Shown here: in pieces, positions 12,000 through 23,341 of the stretch | Numbering within the stretch: position 1 is the first letter of the stretch | Layout: every line of letters begins with the position of its first letter | Assembly: GCA_033239005.1 (NCBI GenBank) | Contig: BSQZ01000051.1 | Coordinates: 369,501 to 433,500, forward strand | Source: Lamellibrachia satsuma | Taxonomy: Eukaryota > Annelida > Polychaeta > Sabellida > Siboglinidae | Reading direction: 5' to 3' | Length of the DNA stretch: 64,000 bases | Notes under the pieces: generated by a model | The model's input: the letters and a program-made list of their open reading frames with translations, nothing else | Databases searched by the model: none | Told to the model about the DNA's origin: nothing | Made by a program: the position numbers and the translations under genes

Positions 12000-13340
12000 A
12001 ATGTTGTGAAAAGATGTTTGCAGCAACACTGCTTTGCAAATACGTTTATGAAGCCGCTGTTGGTGGCCACTCCTCGTTAGCAACGATCAAATGCCAGTGA
12101 CCACATTCTCACCACTGCGTTGATCACCAATAGGACGTTAAGTGACATCCGCAGGTCGTTCAACTTGTAGGTTGTATCCATTAGTAGCAGTTCTGGGAAG
12201 CGAACTCGGATATCAAGGGAATTAAACCACAAAAACAATGATAACACGAACACCTCGGGAAACATTCAAACTCGACGCAGACAGGCAAACGCAGATTTTA
12301 AAATGGCGGAGTGAAAATATACACAGATGGTTTTTTTCATGCGAATTTTCGTTAACCTGCTTATTTAGTTAGGCCTGTTTGTTCGCCGGGAGCATAGGCC
12401 ATCAACAAAAACTCTTAATTTTGAGTCGCCTTCATAAGTATGTTCCGTTTGTAGATAGAACATCATCTTTATTTCAGCTTTAGTGTCACGCTGCCTGGTG
12501 TTTCAAGGCCGTCTCAATTCTCTTCCATTGTGGGTTCCGGGTAAAGGATTTCGTCAACATACAAAATGCACCCTGTCATATGGCGTGTAAAACTATGTCT
12601 TCATGCCAAATGGATCATACAATCACTGGCATGTGTTTATGTTGCCAACCAGCCAATAAAATGGTAAATATGTGCACATCATCAGTGTTATAATCTTCTG
12701 ATATGGTCATATGCCTGCTCAACAAATTCAGGCTGCACAAAGTCGCAGAAAGGAGGTGTGAATGTCTGGATACGTCGATTGTGTGTATTGAAAGTCCCAG
12801 GGTTATAAAATATTGTCTTGATGGAATGTATGCAATAATATTCCATGCAGTTATCATTACAAACATTTAATCGAGAGAGAATTTACGCGCCCGGATGTAG
12901 CCAGGGAAATCATAGCAAATTGACACCATACGTCAACATTGTTTCGTTCGTAATTTTGATAACATGGTGTATCGACACATACAATTACATAAGCATAAGT
13001 AGCCTACAGTGCGTTACGCAGTCGATCATACCCATCTTTGCTGGAGTGGGCGCTGCCAGACGAATGCTGGTGGCTTGTTTTACAGTGACGCTGTAATTGA
13101 ACCAACGTTACATTAGTAGCTTGTTGAACAGAAATAGCCTTTCAGACCGCACTTCGTGTTAGCAGGGCGGCAAACTGTTAGTGCTACACATAACCAGCAA
13201 ATTAACAAAGGCTACAAATAACATTCAGTTTAATTTAATAAGCACATAATATGAAAACGGGTAAAACATAACTATTATAGCATAACATACAATTAGTTTC
13301 ATGCAGATTATATACTATGTGAAAATGCCCCGCCGGCTTA
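12000..13340. other. Non-coding spacer, nothing recognised
   Basis: No frame has recognisable motifs, no RNA gene is seen, and no repeat boundary is obvious between the CR1 element and the next RT pseudogene. Confidence 0.4.
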
Positions 13341-13362
13341 ATTTGTTGATTTTTTTCGTACG

Positions 13363-14440
13363 TTGCGCCGCTACTTTGTGGGTACCATCATTACCCAACT
13401 TTTCCAACAATCATACAACACAGGTAAACTACCTAACGACTGGCTACAAGCACTAATAACTTATATACACAAAAAGAGCCACAAATCTGACCATGCTAAC
13501 TACAAACCCAAATCACTAACCTGCATCCTCTGTAAAGTAATGGAACATATCATCCTAAGCAATATTGTGGAAACACCTGCACAAGCATAACATCATTCTC
13601 CACTTCCAACACGGATTCCAGTCTGGACTGTCTTGTGAATCTCAACTCATTGAGACAGTCCACGACTGGATGACTGCTATGGACAACAAGACCCAAATTG
13701 ACGCAATCCTGCTTGAGTTTGCCAAAGCCTTCGACAAAGTGCCTCACCTACGTCTTCTATCAAAATTTACCTCCTACGGAATCACTGGAAATACTAAAAA
13801 TGTGATCAAATCTTTTCTATCCAACCGCAAACAGAGAGTCTCAGTTAACGGTGCCCTGTCGGACATCACAGATGTCACATCTGGTGTCCCACAGGGTTCA
13901 GTTCTAGGACCTGTCCTCTTCTTACTCTACATAAATGACATAGATGGGAACATCTTGGAACTCTTGGCACATGTAAACCAGAAGTTAAACAAACAGCCTA
14001 CAACATGCTAATCCGGCCAAAACTCGAGTACTCTTCACCCATATGGAATCCTCACACCTTTTCACAAGTTAAAAACCTTGAAAGAGTACAACACTTTGCT
14101 GCCAGATTTGTTAAAAATGATTACAGACGGAACACAAATCCAGCAGATCTAATTACTGCTCTTGGATGGCCAACCCTGGAACGAAGACGTATCATTAAAC
14201 AAGCCACAACCTTCTACAAAATTCTAAATAACATTATTGAGATCACCCCCCCAGGCCTACCCACCCGCTCTCGAACCCGTGGACAATACGTAGCCCCCAG
14301 GTGTCGTATAAATGCAATGGTCTTTTCATTTTATCCCCGAGCCATTCGCATATGGAATATGATTCCACCAAAAATTACCAACATAAAAAAACCAAAATCA
14401 TTTCAAGAAGCTATTACTCCTCACCTAAACTGCCTTTAAA
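13363..14440 (+). pseudogene. Internally deleted non-LTR reverse transcriptase (CR1/L2/Rex1-like group)
   Basis: Frame 1 (13363-13590) has the pre-RT block with LPNDWLQALITYIHKK and a degenerate YRPISL block (YKPKSLTCILCK). After a frameshift, 13565-13960 reads [30 protein letters not shown] (motif A) and [20 protein letters not shown]. The next sequence jumps directly to [28 protein letters not shown] and the YPRAIRIWNMIPP tail ending at 14440. The segment normally holding the FADD catalytic motif and thumb is missing between about 13955 and 14000. The copy is therefore dead through an internal deletion as well as a frameshift. Confidence 0.85.
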
Positions 14441-14652
14441 ACACAGTGCTCAGTGTAAACTTATCCATGGTGTAGGTATGGATACTGTCTATGTGTGCAT
14501 GTGGCAGCGACAGACAGACAGCGACAGTATCCATACACATAACCAACCTATTCAAAATGTTCGTTTAACATCATATACATAAAATAAATAAAACTATCAG
14601 ATAAAAACCATTTCAGCAACATTAACCCTATACACTCGCCCCTGTACAGAAT

Positions 14653-14668
14653 CGGTCGCCGGCGACCG
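14653..14668. repeat. 16-bp perfect GC-rich palindrome
   Basis: CGGTCGCCGGCGACCG equals its own reverse complement. It lies in the AT-rich interval between the 3' ends of two convergent retroelements and may belong to a 3' UTR. Its function is unknown. Confidence 0.7.
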
Positions 14669-14739
14669 GTAACTTCAAGAAGCATTACACCACGTATATG
14701 CTGCCCCCTGGTGATCAATTATATACCATTTGAAAGCTA

Positions 14740-17700
14740 ACATCATCAGCTTTCCGATAACAGGCAGAGTGTAGTCTCGTAGATACGATGCTGATGCGCC
14801 CTGTTGTCAATTTGTCAAATTTTGGCAGCGTCCACTGTGGCTGTGAAGGCCGATTCTTGAGTGGCAGTCCTTTCCGCAGCCAAAACAGACGAAACAGGAT
14901 GACATTGGTGGTAGTGCTGCGTTTTGTTTTCGCCGCATCCTCTTTTCCGCCGCATGCTGGTGTCTCCTTTCATCTACCCTTTCAATGCCTCTGCGTGTTG
15001 CCTGACGCCAAGCAGTGCGGTCTTCGGCCACTGCTTCCCAGTCTTTGGGGCTGATGTCACAGGCCTTCATGTCACGATTGCAGGCATCCTTGAATCTGAG
15101 GGCTGGGGGTCCCACTGGCCTCGCGCCACTGGTGAGTTGTCCATAGAGGATGTCTTTCGGCAAGCGGCCGTCCTCCATGCGACGCACATGGGCCAACCAG
15201 CGCATGCGTCTCTGGCTCAGCAGTGAATGCATGCTGCGGATCCTGGCACAGTCCAGTATGTCGCTGTAGGGGATACGATCCTGCCATGTGATGCCGAGGA
15301 TACGCTTGAGGCACCGCATGTGGAAGGTGTTGAGGCGGCGCTCCTGGCCCATGTATGTTGTCCACGATTCGCTGCCATAGAGGAGGGTGCCCAACACACA
15401 GGCCTGGTAGATTCTCATCTTGGTGTTCTCAGTGTGCATCTTATTTTCCCATACTCTTTTGGTCAGCTTGGCCATAGTGCATGCGGCTTTTCCGATGTGT
15501 CTGTTTATCTCCTTGTCCAGCGAAAGGTTGTTAGAGATGTTTGACCCGAGGTAGGTGAAGTATTCTACTACCTCCAGGGTGTAGTCATTGATCTTGACGG
15601 AGGGGACTTTGCTGGCATCCCGTGCAATGACGTTCGTCTTCTTCAGGCTGATTGTGAGTCCAAACTCACTGCAGGCATGTGCAAAGCGATCGACCAGCCT
15701 CTGAAGGGCCTCTTCTGAGTGGGCAGTGAGCGCTGCATCATCTGCAAACAGCATCTCCCTGACGTATACCTCTGTCACCTTTGTTTTGGCACGCAGACGT
15801 GCCAGGTTGAACAGCTTCCCATCAGATCTGGTGTGCAGGTAGATACCGTCTGTGGAAGACTCGAAGGCATATGACAGAAGGAGGGAGAAGAAGATCCCAA
15901 ACAATGCTGGAGCAAGGACACAGCCTTGCTTGACACCGCTGCAGACAGGGAAGGGCTCCGATGTCGAACCATCGTACACAACTGTACCCTTCATGTTCTC
16001 ATGGAAGGAGACCACCATGCTGCGTAGCTTGGGAGGGCAGCCGATCTTCTCAAGTAGGCGGAAGAGTCCCTTCCTGCTGACAAGATCGAAGGCCTTGGTT
16101 AAGTCAATGAACGCCACGTAGAGGGGCATTCCCTGTTCTCTGCACTTTTCCTGGAGCTGGCGTACTGAGAATATCATATCTATGGTGGATCTTCCTACTC
16201 TGAACCCGCACTGGGATTCTGGGTAGACACGTGAGGCAAGTTTCTGAAGTCTGATTAGTAGGACCCGAGCGAAGGCCTTCCCCACAATGCTCAATAATGA
16301 TATGCCCCTATAGTTGTTGCAGTCACTGCGGTCGCCTTTGTTTTTATACAAGGTGACTATTGTAGCATCCCGCATTTCTTGAGGGACTGTTCCTTCATTC
16401 CAGCAGAGACAGAGCAGTTGATGTAGGTGGTGTAGTAAGGCGGGCTTCGCACACTTAATCACTTCTGGCGGTATGCTGTCACATCCTGGTGCCTTGCCGC
16501 AAGAGAGGGAGTCAATAGCTTTGCTGAGGTCTTCGACTGTGGGCTCGTTGTCCAGCTCCTCCACCATAGGCAAGTTCCTGATGGCGTTGAGAGCAGCATT
16601 AGTAACGACTGTTTGTCGGGAGTACAGTTCTGAATAATGTTCAACCCATCGCTCCATCTGTTTATCCCGGTCTGTGAGCATCTCTCCTGATGTGGATTTC
16701 AGTGGAGCCATCTTCCTTACAGTGGGGCCAACGGCTTTCTTGATGCCATCGTACATGCCGCGTATGTTTCCGCAGTCGACTGAGTTTTGGATACTCTCGC
16801 ACAGTTTCAGCCAGTAGTCATTTGCACAGCGTCTTGCTGTCCGTTGTGCGATGCTCCGTGCAGATCTGAGAGCTGACAGTGTCTTCTCGCATGGATTGTG
16901 TTTGTATGCAAGCAGGGCTTCTCGTTTGGTTTCAATGACGGGTACCATAACATGTAGGTTAGCATTGTACCAGTCTTGGTTTGGTCTTTCTCTCTTGCCA
17001 AATGCAGTTATCGCGGCATTGTAGATGGTATTACTGAGGGTGTTCCACCTTGCTGTGGCGTCCTGATCCGGAAAGTCCTGAAGGGACTGCTCAAGCGAGG
17101 CTACAAACTGCTCCCTTTGTTTGGGGTTTGCAGTTCTAGCAACATTGATGCGAGTGCGACCTGTGGGCTTGGAGCGATGCAGCTTACGCAGAGAGAGGCT
17201 CACTTTACTGCACACCATGGCATGGTCTGTATCACAATCTGCACTGTGGTAGCTACGTGTTGCTAGGACATTGTTCAGAGCAGAGCGTCTGGCGATGACG
17301 AGGTCTAGTTGATGCCATTTATGAGACCTTGGAAGCTTCCACGGCACTTTTTGCTGATGCTTTGATTAAAAGAAGGTGTTGGTGATGCAAAGACCATGAA
17401 ATGGGCATAGCTCCAATAATCTTTGTCCGTTGTCGTTCATCCTCCCAGTGCCGTGGTGTCCAATGCAGGACGGCCATGATTGATGGTCTGAGCCTACTCT
17501 GGCATTAAAGTCGCCAAGAAGGACGAGCGGCTCAACTTTGGGAATCTTGCCAATCAGGCTGTCAAGCTCATCATAGAAATGGTCCTTGATATCTTCAGAG
17601 GCTCCCAATGTAGGGGCGTAGATGCTGAAGATGTGGGCAAACCATGCAGCAGTGGCGAGACGGATAGATAGAATGCGCTCGTTGCCACCAGTGGGAGGCT

Positions 17701-18830
17701 CCACTGTATCAAGGAGAGAGTTCTTGACAACAAAACCAACCCCGTACAAGCGGGGTTCCTCGGGCTCCTTCCCTTTCCAGAAGAAGGTGAAGTTCTCTTC
17801 CTTGAGACATCCGCTAGAGGCAAGTCTGGTTTCCTGGAGAGCTGCGATGCTGACATCGAGTCTGGTTAGCTCCCTATCGATAATAGCTGTTTTCCTGCTG
17901 TCATTGACCTGTTGCAGGTCATCTGAGAAACCGGGACACATGGTCCGTACATTCCAGCTTGCGAAGCGAAGTGCTCGGTACTTCTTAGCTTTTCGTTGTT
18001 TCCCTGGTGCAGTGTTACCATCTGCTTGTTGTGCCTAAACACTAAGCTCCAAGCACCCATTGAAGAAGTCAGATGTTGGCGAGTCAGCACCTTATTGGCT
18101 GGGGGCTGCCCAGCTTAGGCGGGCAGCAGCTGACCAGTGAGACACGATGATCTCTCCCACCGTCAGAGACAACCCGTAGCGCCCGTACTCTACGCCAATC
18201 GAGTTGGGCTTATCACTCGTAACTGCTGTCTCCCGTGTTAGTTCCACACTCTGAAGTGAGGCTGGAGTAGCCTCTCCAGGGCGAAAGCCTGGGCAAGAGT
18301 TACGAGATCCTGGGTTGCCCAGTCATCAGGATCCCGCTCTCGTCCTTACCGGTGGGATCCAAAGGAATGCGAAGCATGATGTTTGGCACCAGCTTGGCTG
18401 CAGGAGCTGCCGGAAAAGTGACAACGTGATCACCAGACCGTCTTCGGGGCTCCACTCCGGATTTGTGTAGAGTTTACTCCCCTAGCCTTCCCCATGAGAG
18501 GGTATAGCCGCAAGGCAGCGCAGGTTTGAAATAAGAGTTTACCTTCTCCTAGACGGGCGACCAGTCAAGGTTAACGAGCCCCATCTGCCCGAAGCTCCTG
18601 GTTTTAAGGCGCCAGATATCCGCCTGTGCCCCTTCTCCTGTCAGTAAAAACAGTTCTGCCGCAAGAAGGCCAGGAGCTGGACTGGACTGTCAGAGGCTTT
18701 ACGAGATGCACACCCTTTCCGATAGAGGCACTGCTAAATGACGTTTCGGCCGAGCATCATGTCATGCTGTCGATCATGTCAGTGATTCTACTTGTCTTCT
18801 TCTACTAGTCACGGTGGGGATCGCTACTCT
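14740..18830 (-). mobile_element. RTE-like non-LTR retrotransposon, nearly complete
   Basis: One long endonuclease-RT frame is flanked by a GC-rich leader of about 0.8 kb (18035-18830) and a short 3' UTR (about 14740-14806) containing CGTATCTACGAGACTACACT. The leader has no protein I recognise. Base composition is much higher in GC than the surroundings and changes abruptly near 18830 and 14800, which supports these approximate limits. No target-site duplication was identified. Confidence 0.8.
14807..18035 (-). pseudogene. RTE-like endonuclease-reverse transcriptase with a single premature stop
   Basis: APE-type endonuclease at the N-terminus: FASWNVRTM (metal-binding Asn), ALQETRL (catalytic Glu), YAPT, LLGDFNARVG (Asp and Asn) and later WHQLDLVIARR. 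The RT follows, with GKAPGCDSIPPEVIK, NYRGISLLS, FIDLTKAFDLVSRKGL (motif A), CSGVKQGCVLAP and MLFADDAALTAHS (catalytic pair). The connection/thumb and an RRMRWLAHVRRMEDGRLPK tail come next. A Cys/His cluster ends the protein (CFVCFGCGKDC, then HSHSGRC), probably a zinc finger. The only break seen is a TAA at 17366-17368; the frame continues directly to the stop at 14807. All catalytic residues appear present. The start is not visible: an in-frame TAG lies near 18036, so a 5' exon or start may be lost. Confidence 0.85.
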
Positions 18831-18837
18831 TTATAAA

Positions 18838-19550
18838 AAATACTGGTAATCGTTTACTTAACTGGCCTAAATTATTAGAGGTTTATGCCGACGGTTTTTA
18901 CAGCATTTTGGTACCTGAATACGTTCCTTACATCATTCCGCATATATTCCACACACAAAATTTCATATATTCTTTAAAAATATTGTGTTTTAGGCCACGT
19001 TTAATCAGTTTTACACATCAAAACAGCGGAACCGATTGCAAATTAAACATGGCGCGTGTGCAATTTGCGCATTAGTCACGCCTCGGTGCCATCAGAACCG
19101 CGAAGGCGATGTTTGTGTGTATTGGGCATACAATTACGCAACGTAAAAAAAATTAAGAGAACAAAATTGAGAAAATAGGCTCCAAAAATGTTTCAAACGA
19201 AGAAATTCTAGAAAAAAATTAAAACATTCTCCACAGTTTTTATACTAAACGCAACAGTTGTAGAGCACATACAGTCACTTCTAACGTAATATTTCATATT
19301 TATTTAATTAAATATTTGATGTTGCAAATATTTTCTTTATGAAAATTAATATAATTAAATTTAAAAGAATGCATGGGTTAAATTATCTGTCGTTTGGTGA
19401 GCAAAGGTTATTGTTTGTGTAATTAAAACCTACTGATGATATTGACTGTCATGTGCATCTTTAAAGGGACAATTCATTGTATGTCATTGTTAATATAATT
19501 AAATTTAAATGAATGCAGGAGTTAAATTATCTGTCATTTGGTGAAGAAAG
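18838..19550. repeat. Left arm of a giant imperfect palindrome
   Basis: The outer part (TGGTAATCGTTTACTTAACT, AATTATTAGAGGTTTATGCC, GACGGTTTTTACAGCATTTT, then CATGGCGCGTGTG and CGGTGCCATCAGAACCGCGA) recurs in reverse complement, in the same order, at 21300-21648. The inner part carries two copies of a subrepeat with AAATTATCTGTC(A/G)TTTGGTGA and TTTAAAGGGACAATTCATTG, again mirrored in the right arm. I see no long gene within it. Confidence 0.85.
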
Positions 19551-19554
19551 GTTT

Positions 19555-20785
19555 TTTTTTAAATGATGCTGATATTGCATGTCTACATGGTTTCCTTCTG
19601 ATGGGGAGGGGTATTGTTGGGAGGGAGGGAGGGAGGGAGGGAGGGAGGGAGGGAGGGAGGGAGGGAGGGAGGGAGGGAGGGAGGGAGGGAGGGAGGTATT
19701 CTGTGTTGTCCGTTTTCACAGAAATATCCTTCGGAGAAATCGTGATGTAGTACCGCCTTGCCAGTGATTAATGGGAAGAAGAAGATATAGCTCAGAAACA
19801 ATTTTAATTGTTCATATTAAATAACATTAATTACTTTCTCATAATACATGTGAATTAAAAGCATCCTTTCATTGCGCATACACACGTTCAGCAAAATATA
19901 TAACGTTAATTAACATATTAATAATTAATTAATCAACGTGCTACACTATTGTAACTGCTAGTGTGATTTTGACGTGTAATAAATAAAACACAACAGTTTA
20001 CAGCTATTTAGCTTTCTTAGAGGGATGGAGTCGTCATAGAGTATTCAGTATCCTTGCCGCAATAATTACGTAAAAACATAAATGTATTATTATCATTATG
20101 GGACTACATAACTTTTCATTATCATTACAAGCCATCATTGTCAGTTTCATCATCATTACCATCAATGGCCAGTTATATGTAAAGAACTCCATGAACCAAC
20201 TATTGTAAAAGTTTCTTCCATTTATTTGAAGGAAAATCGCTAAGTAGCAATGGTGTTTTAAAGGTGTCTGCTGGTATAACTTATACTGCTGCTTGGCAGA
20301 AATAAGGTAAATTGCTGTAGGAAATCCTTGTCCAAGCCTAAGTAATAACACTATTTAGTAAGTATTTACGTCATGTGGCTTTCGTCCGCGCACCGAGGGC
20401 CTCGGTCCGAGGCAGTTGCACAAAAGAAATTGTGTGGCATTTGTACGTACTGCCATGACGGGCGCATAACCGTCGAATACACATTGAATGCACAGGTTTG
20501 TGTGTCCACTGGATGTGAGCTGTGAATGTGTTATCAGTCATTCGATCAAGAAATGTGTATTCAGACAAATCCAGTGATACTACAACTGCACATAGACACA
20601 GCATAATACATATGTGGTCTGGTTACTCACCAGTTTAGAATTATTGAAAAAACTAAATAAGTAATAAAATAAATAAATAAGTAAATTATTTAAATGAACA
20701 TGTTAATGTAAAGAGATTATATTAAATTGTAAATTTATATAAATTGACTTAAATTTGTATAAATTGACTTAATTAAATTAAAGTA
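19555..20785. other. Spacer between palindrome arms
   Basis: AT-rich sequence with the GGGA array and scattered TTAATTAA motifs. No gene or RNA is recognised. It separates two inverted arms, so the structure would be a stem with a loop of about 1.2 kb. Confidence 0.5.
19620..19696. repeat. (GGGA)n microsatellite
   Basis: About nineteen tandem GGGA units lie in the spacer of the giant palindrome, next to the left arm. Open frames across it are repeat artefacts. Confidence 0.95.
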
Positions 20786-20789
20786 CTTC

Positions 20790-21648
20790 AATCCCCCCTT
20801 TAAAGTTGCGCATGTGCATGACATGCAATATCATCAGTATATTTTTATTACAAAAACAATAACATTTGTTCACCAAACGACAGATAATTAACCCATGCAT
20901 TCTTTTCAATTTAGTTATGTTAACAATGACATGCAATGAGTTGTCCCTTTAAAGTTGCATATGCGCATGACATGCAATATCAACAGTATAATTTTTAATT
21001 ACATAAACAATAGTCTTTGTTCACCAAATGACAGATCATATGAATTCAATGAAATAAAATTTTATTCTAATATTAACAATGAAATGCAATGAGATGTCCC
21101 CTTGCAGTTGCGCATGCGCATAACATCTAATATCAACCAAATAATTTATGAAAAAAACAATATTTGTAACATCAAATATTTAATTAAATAAAAGATTAAA
21201 TATTACGTTACAAGTGACTGTATGTGCTCTACAAATGTTGCGTTTAATATAACAACTGGGGAGAATATTTTTTGTAGATTTCTTTCGTTTGAAACATTTT
21301 TTGAGCTTACTTTCTCTTTTGTTATCTTTTAATTTTTTTTACGATGCATAATTGTACGCGCGATACACACAGAGATCGCCTTCGCGGTTCTGATGGCACC
21401 GAGGCGTGACTAATACGCAAATCGCACACGCGCCATATTTATCATGCAATTTGTTCCGCTGTTTTGATGTGTAAAACTGATTAAAAGTGGCCTAAAACAC
21501 AATATATTTAAAGAATATATGAAATTTTGTGTGTGGAATATATGCGGAATGATTTAAGGAACGTATTCATGTACAAAAATGCTGTAAAAACCGTCGGCAT
21601 AAACCTCTAATAATTTAGGCCAGTTAAGCAAACGATTACCAAAATACT
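20790..21648. repeat. Right arm of the giant imperfect palindrome
   Basis: Reverse complement of 18838-19550, with three copies of the inner subrepeat (TTTAAAGTTGC, CATGCGCATGACATGCAATA, TTCACCAAACGACAGATAAT) where the left arm has about two. The outer part, from TCGCGGTTCTGATGGCACCG to AAACGATTACCAAAATACT, mirrors the left arm closely. The arm ends about 15 bp before the ATG of a short acidic frame. Confidence 0.85.
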
Positions 21649-21663
21649 AAACGCTCACAAAAT

Positions 21664-21830
21664 ATGGCTAATGTTCGAAAGAGGTATACTTGCGAAGAGA
21701 TGCTGGCTGTGCTTATGGAAAATGACGACGAAAGCGATGAAATGGGTGACCTAGACACCGACAAAGAAGAAGTGATCAATTAGGGGTTAGATCCCGATTT
21801 AGACCTAAGTTTTACTGACCCAGTTTTACC
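21664..21830 (+). pseudogene. Acidic N-terminal fragment, possibly of a piggyBac-like transposase
   Basis: The ATG is followed by MANVRKRYTCEEMLAVLMEN and a strongly acidic stretch (DDESDEMGDLDTDKEE). A TAG at 21781-21783 interrupts it, and the same frame continues as GLDPDLDLSF. A short basic opening, a helix and then many Asp/Glu/Ser residues is the usual N-terminal style of piggyBac-like transposases. No catalytic DDE part follows, so the assignment is inference. It directly abuts the palindrome, whose right arm may contain its upstream region. Confidence 0.35.
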
Positions 21831-22189
21831 TTGATTTTGACCAAAACCGAAACAGATTATGTTAGTTTTACAAAGTAATGATTGGATTATAAAATATTTG
21901 CTATTTTAACAGTTTTGTATGATGAAGTCTCAAGACATACCCCAGTTAAGCGAGTGTGGGAATGTCACAACCACTTCCGGGTTTGTGTTTACATTGTCAT
22001 TGAATGTACTGCCTCAGTTTCCGACTCATTTCTTTACCCATTTCTTTCTGACGTGAATGGAGAAAATGTATTAATTAAACGCTAAAGTCATAGTCTTATT
22101 GTCTGCAGCAAAAAATGTCAATCTATTGTGTGAGAAATGATTGAAATAATAAGAAATGATTTACTGAAATCAAATGGTACATCCATAAC

Positions 22190-22462
22190 ATGGCAGTTAG
22201 ATATGGACAGTTAGTCAATCATTTATTTTATCATAGAAATGCCTTCAAAACTTTTAGAAAATTTAGAGATTTTTCTTCTATTCCATTTAGTACTGATCAA
22301 GAAAATGGAGTAGTCCAGGAAATTGTGAAGTCACAGCAACATCAAACCAGTCCTCTGCCTAGACCCAGTATGCCGAGGCGCAATACTCATTTTATGATGG
22401 ATGCTGATAAAATATATAAAATATCTAATAAAGATAGCATATACAAGTGTTATATATCATGA
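22190..22462 (+). other. Unrecognised 90-codon open frame
   Basis: The frame begins MAVRYGQLVNHLFYHRNAFK and is basic and aromatic near its start, then Pro/Arg-rich (PLPRPSMPRR). I recognise no family. It could be a remnant of whatever element contributed the acidic frame upstream, or chance. Confidence 0.2.
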
Positions 22463-22835
22463 CAAAGGTATTTTTATGAGCTATCATAATAAATATCCAA
22501 ACGCTTTCTAACTAGAAGATTCAATTAGAATCGCTATGGTTTCATATAAACTTACACTGCTCGATACTTGACTTTGATTGAAAAGTAGGTCAAGGTCAAA
22601 TGTCACTGATAAGAGTACCAAAATTATTGCAGTGGGATAGAGTAGAGTCTTATCTTTCCAACCATATATAATGTGTTGGTATTGCATTGTTAGTGTTTGT
22701 TTAAAGGTGGCATAAATGAATTATATTAATATCAGTCTCTAATAGGGGGGAGTTTATAGGAATAAAGCTACTAGTCCTTTAGTCGAATGTACCACCCACA
22801 GCGCATGCGCACAGTCCACCATAAACTCCTGCGTT

Positions 22836-22877
22836 AGCCCAAGTTTGGGCTGTTTGGAGTATAGCCACTTGAGACCA
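22836..22877. repeat. Dispersed hairpin-bearing repeat, partial third copy
   Basis: AGCCCAAGTTTGGGCT (an inverted repeat) is followed by GTTTGGAGTATAGCCACTTGAGAC. The same hairpin and flank occur at 32834-32873 and, inverted, at 62028-62066. Only the hairpin side is shared here; the minisatellite of the other two copies is absent. Confidence 0.75.
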
Positions 22878-23341
22878 TGGCATGGTAAAGTAATGGGTGA
22901 CTACGATTGCCACCCCCTTTAGCCTCGCCTTTGCGAGATGCTAGACACGCTACTGGTGTAGAACCCCGTCGCTCTCTTCACACAAGTCTGTTCCATGCCC
23001 ATGCAAATGTTGATACTGTTATCGAGGAGTTAACGAAAACGTAGAACTACGAAAAATCTTAACATGCTTTCATACCAATGAGCTTTCTTCAAACGGCCAA
23101 AAGAACAAGTATCTCTAGCCCCTCCTCGCCCTCCATCCCCTCTCTTTCTCTCGTTATCAGCATCTGCATAAAGTATATAGTTCACGAATAAAGCCAACTG
23201 AGTTGTTGGTTTGGCGTGTTCGTGTGTACATTCCTAGCCTGTGTGTAGTAGACTTAGGTGGTGCCACCTGTTGATTAATTACGAACTACGTATAGCCAAT
23301 TCCGCATCTTGTTTTAGCCTGGTGGGATCGAGTTCTCTGCC

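Noticed and set aside
14788..17266. Plus-strand open frames of 60-105 codons
   Set aside because: They are antisense shadows of the high-GC RTE-like endonuclease-RT frame on the minus strand.
19534..19801. Ser/Leu/Pro- or Gly/Arg/Glu-rich frames
   Set aside because: They are artefacts of the (GGGA)n microsatellite.
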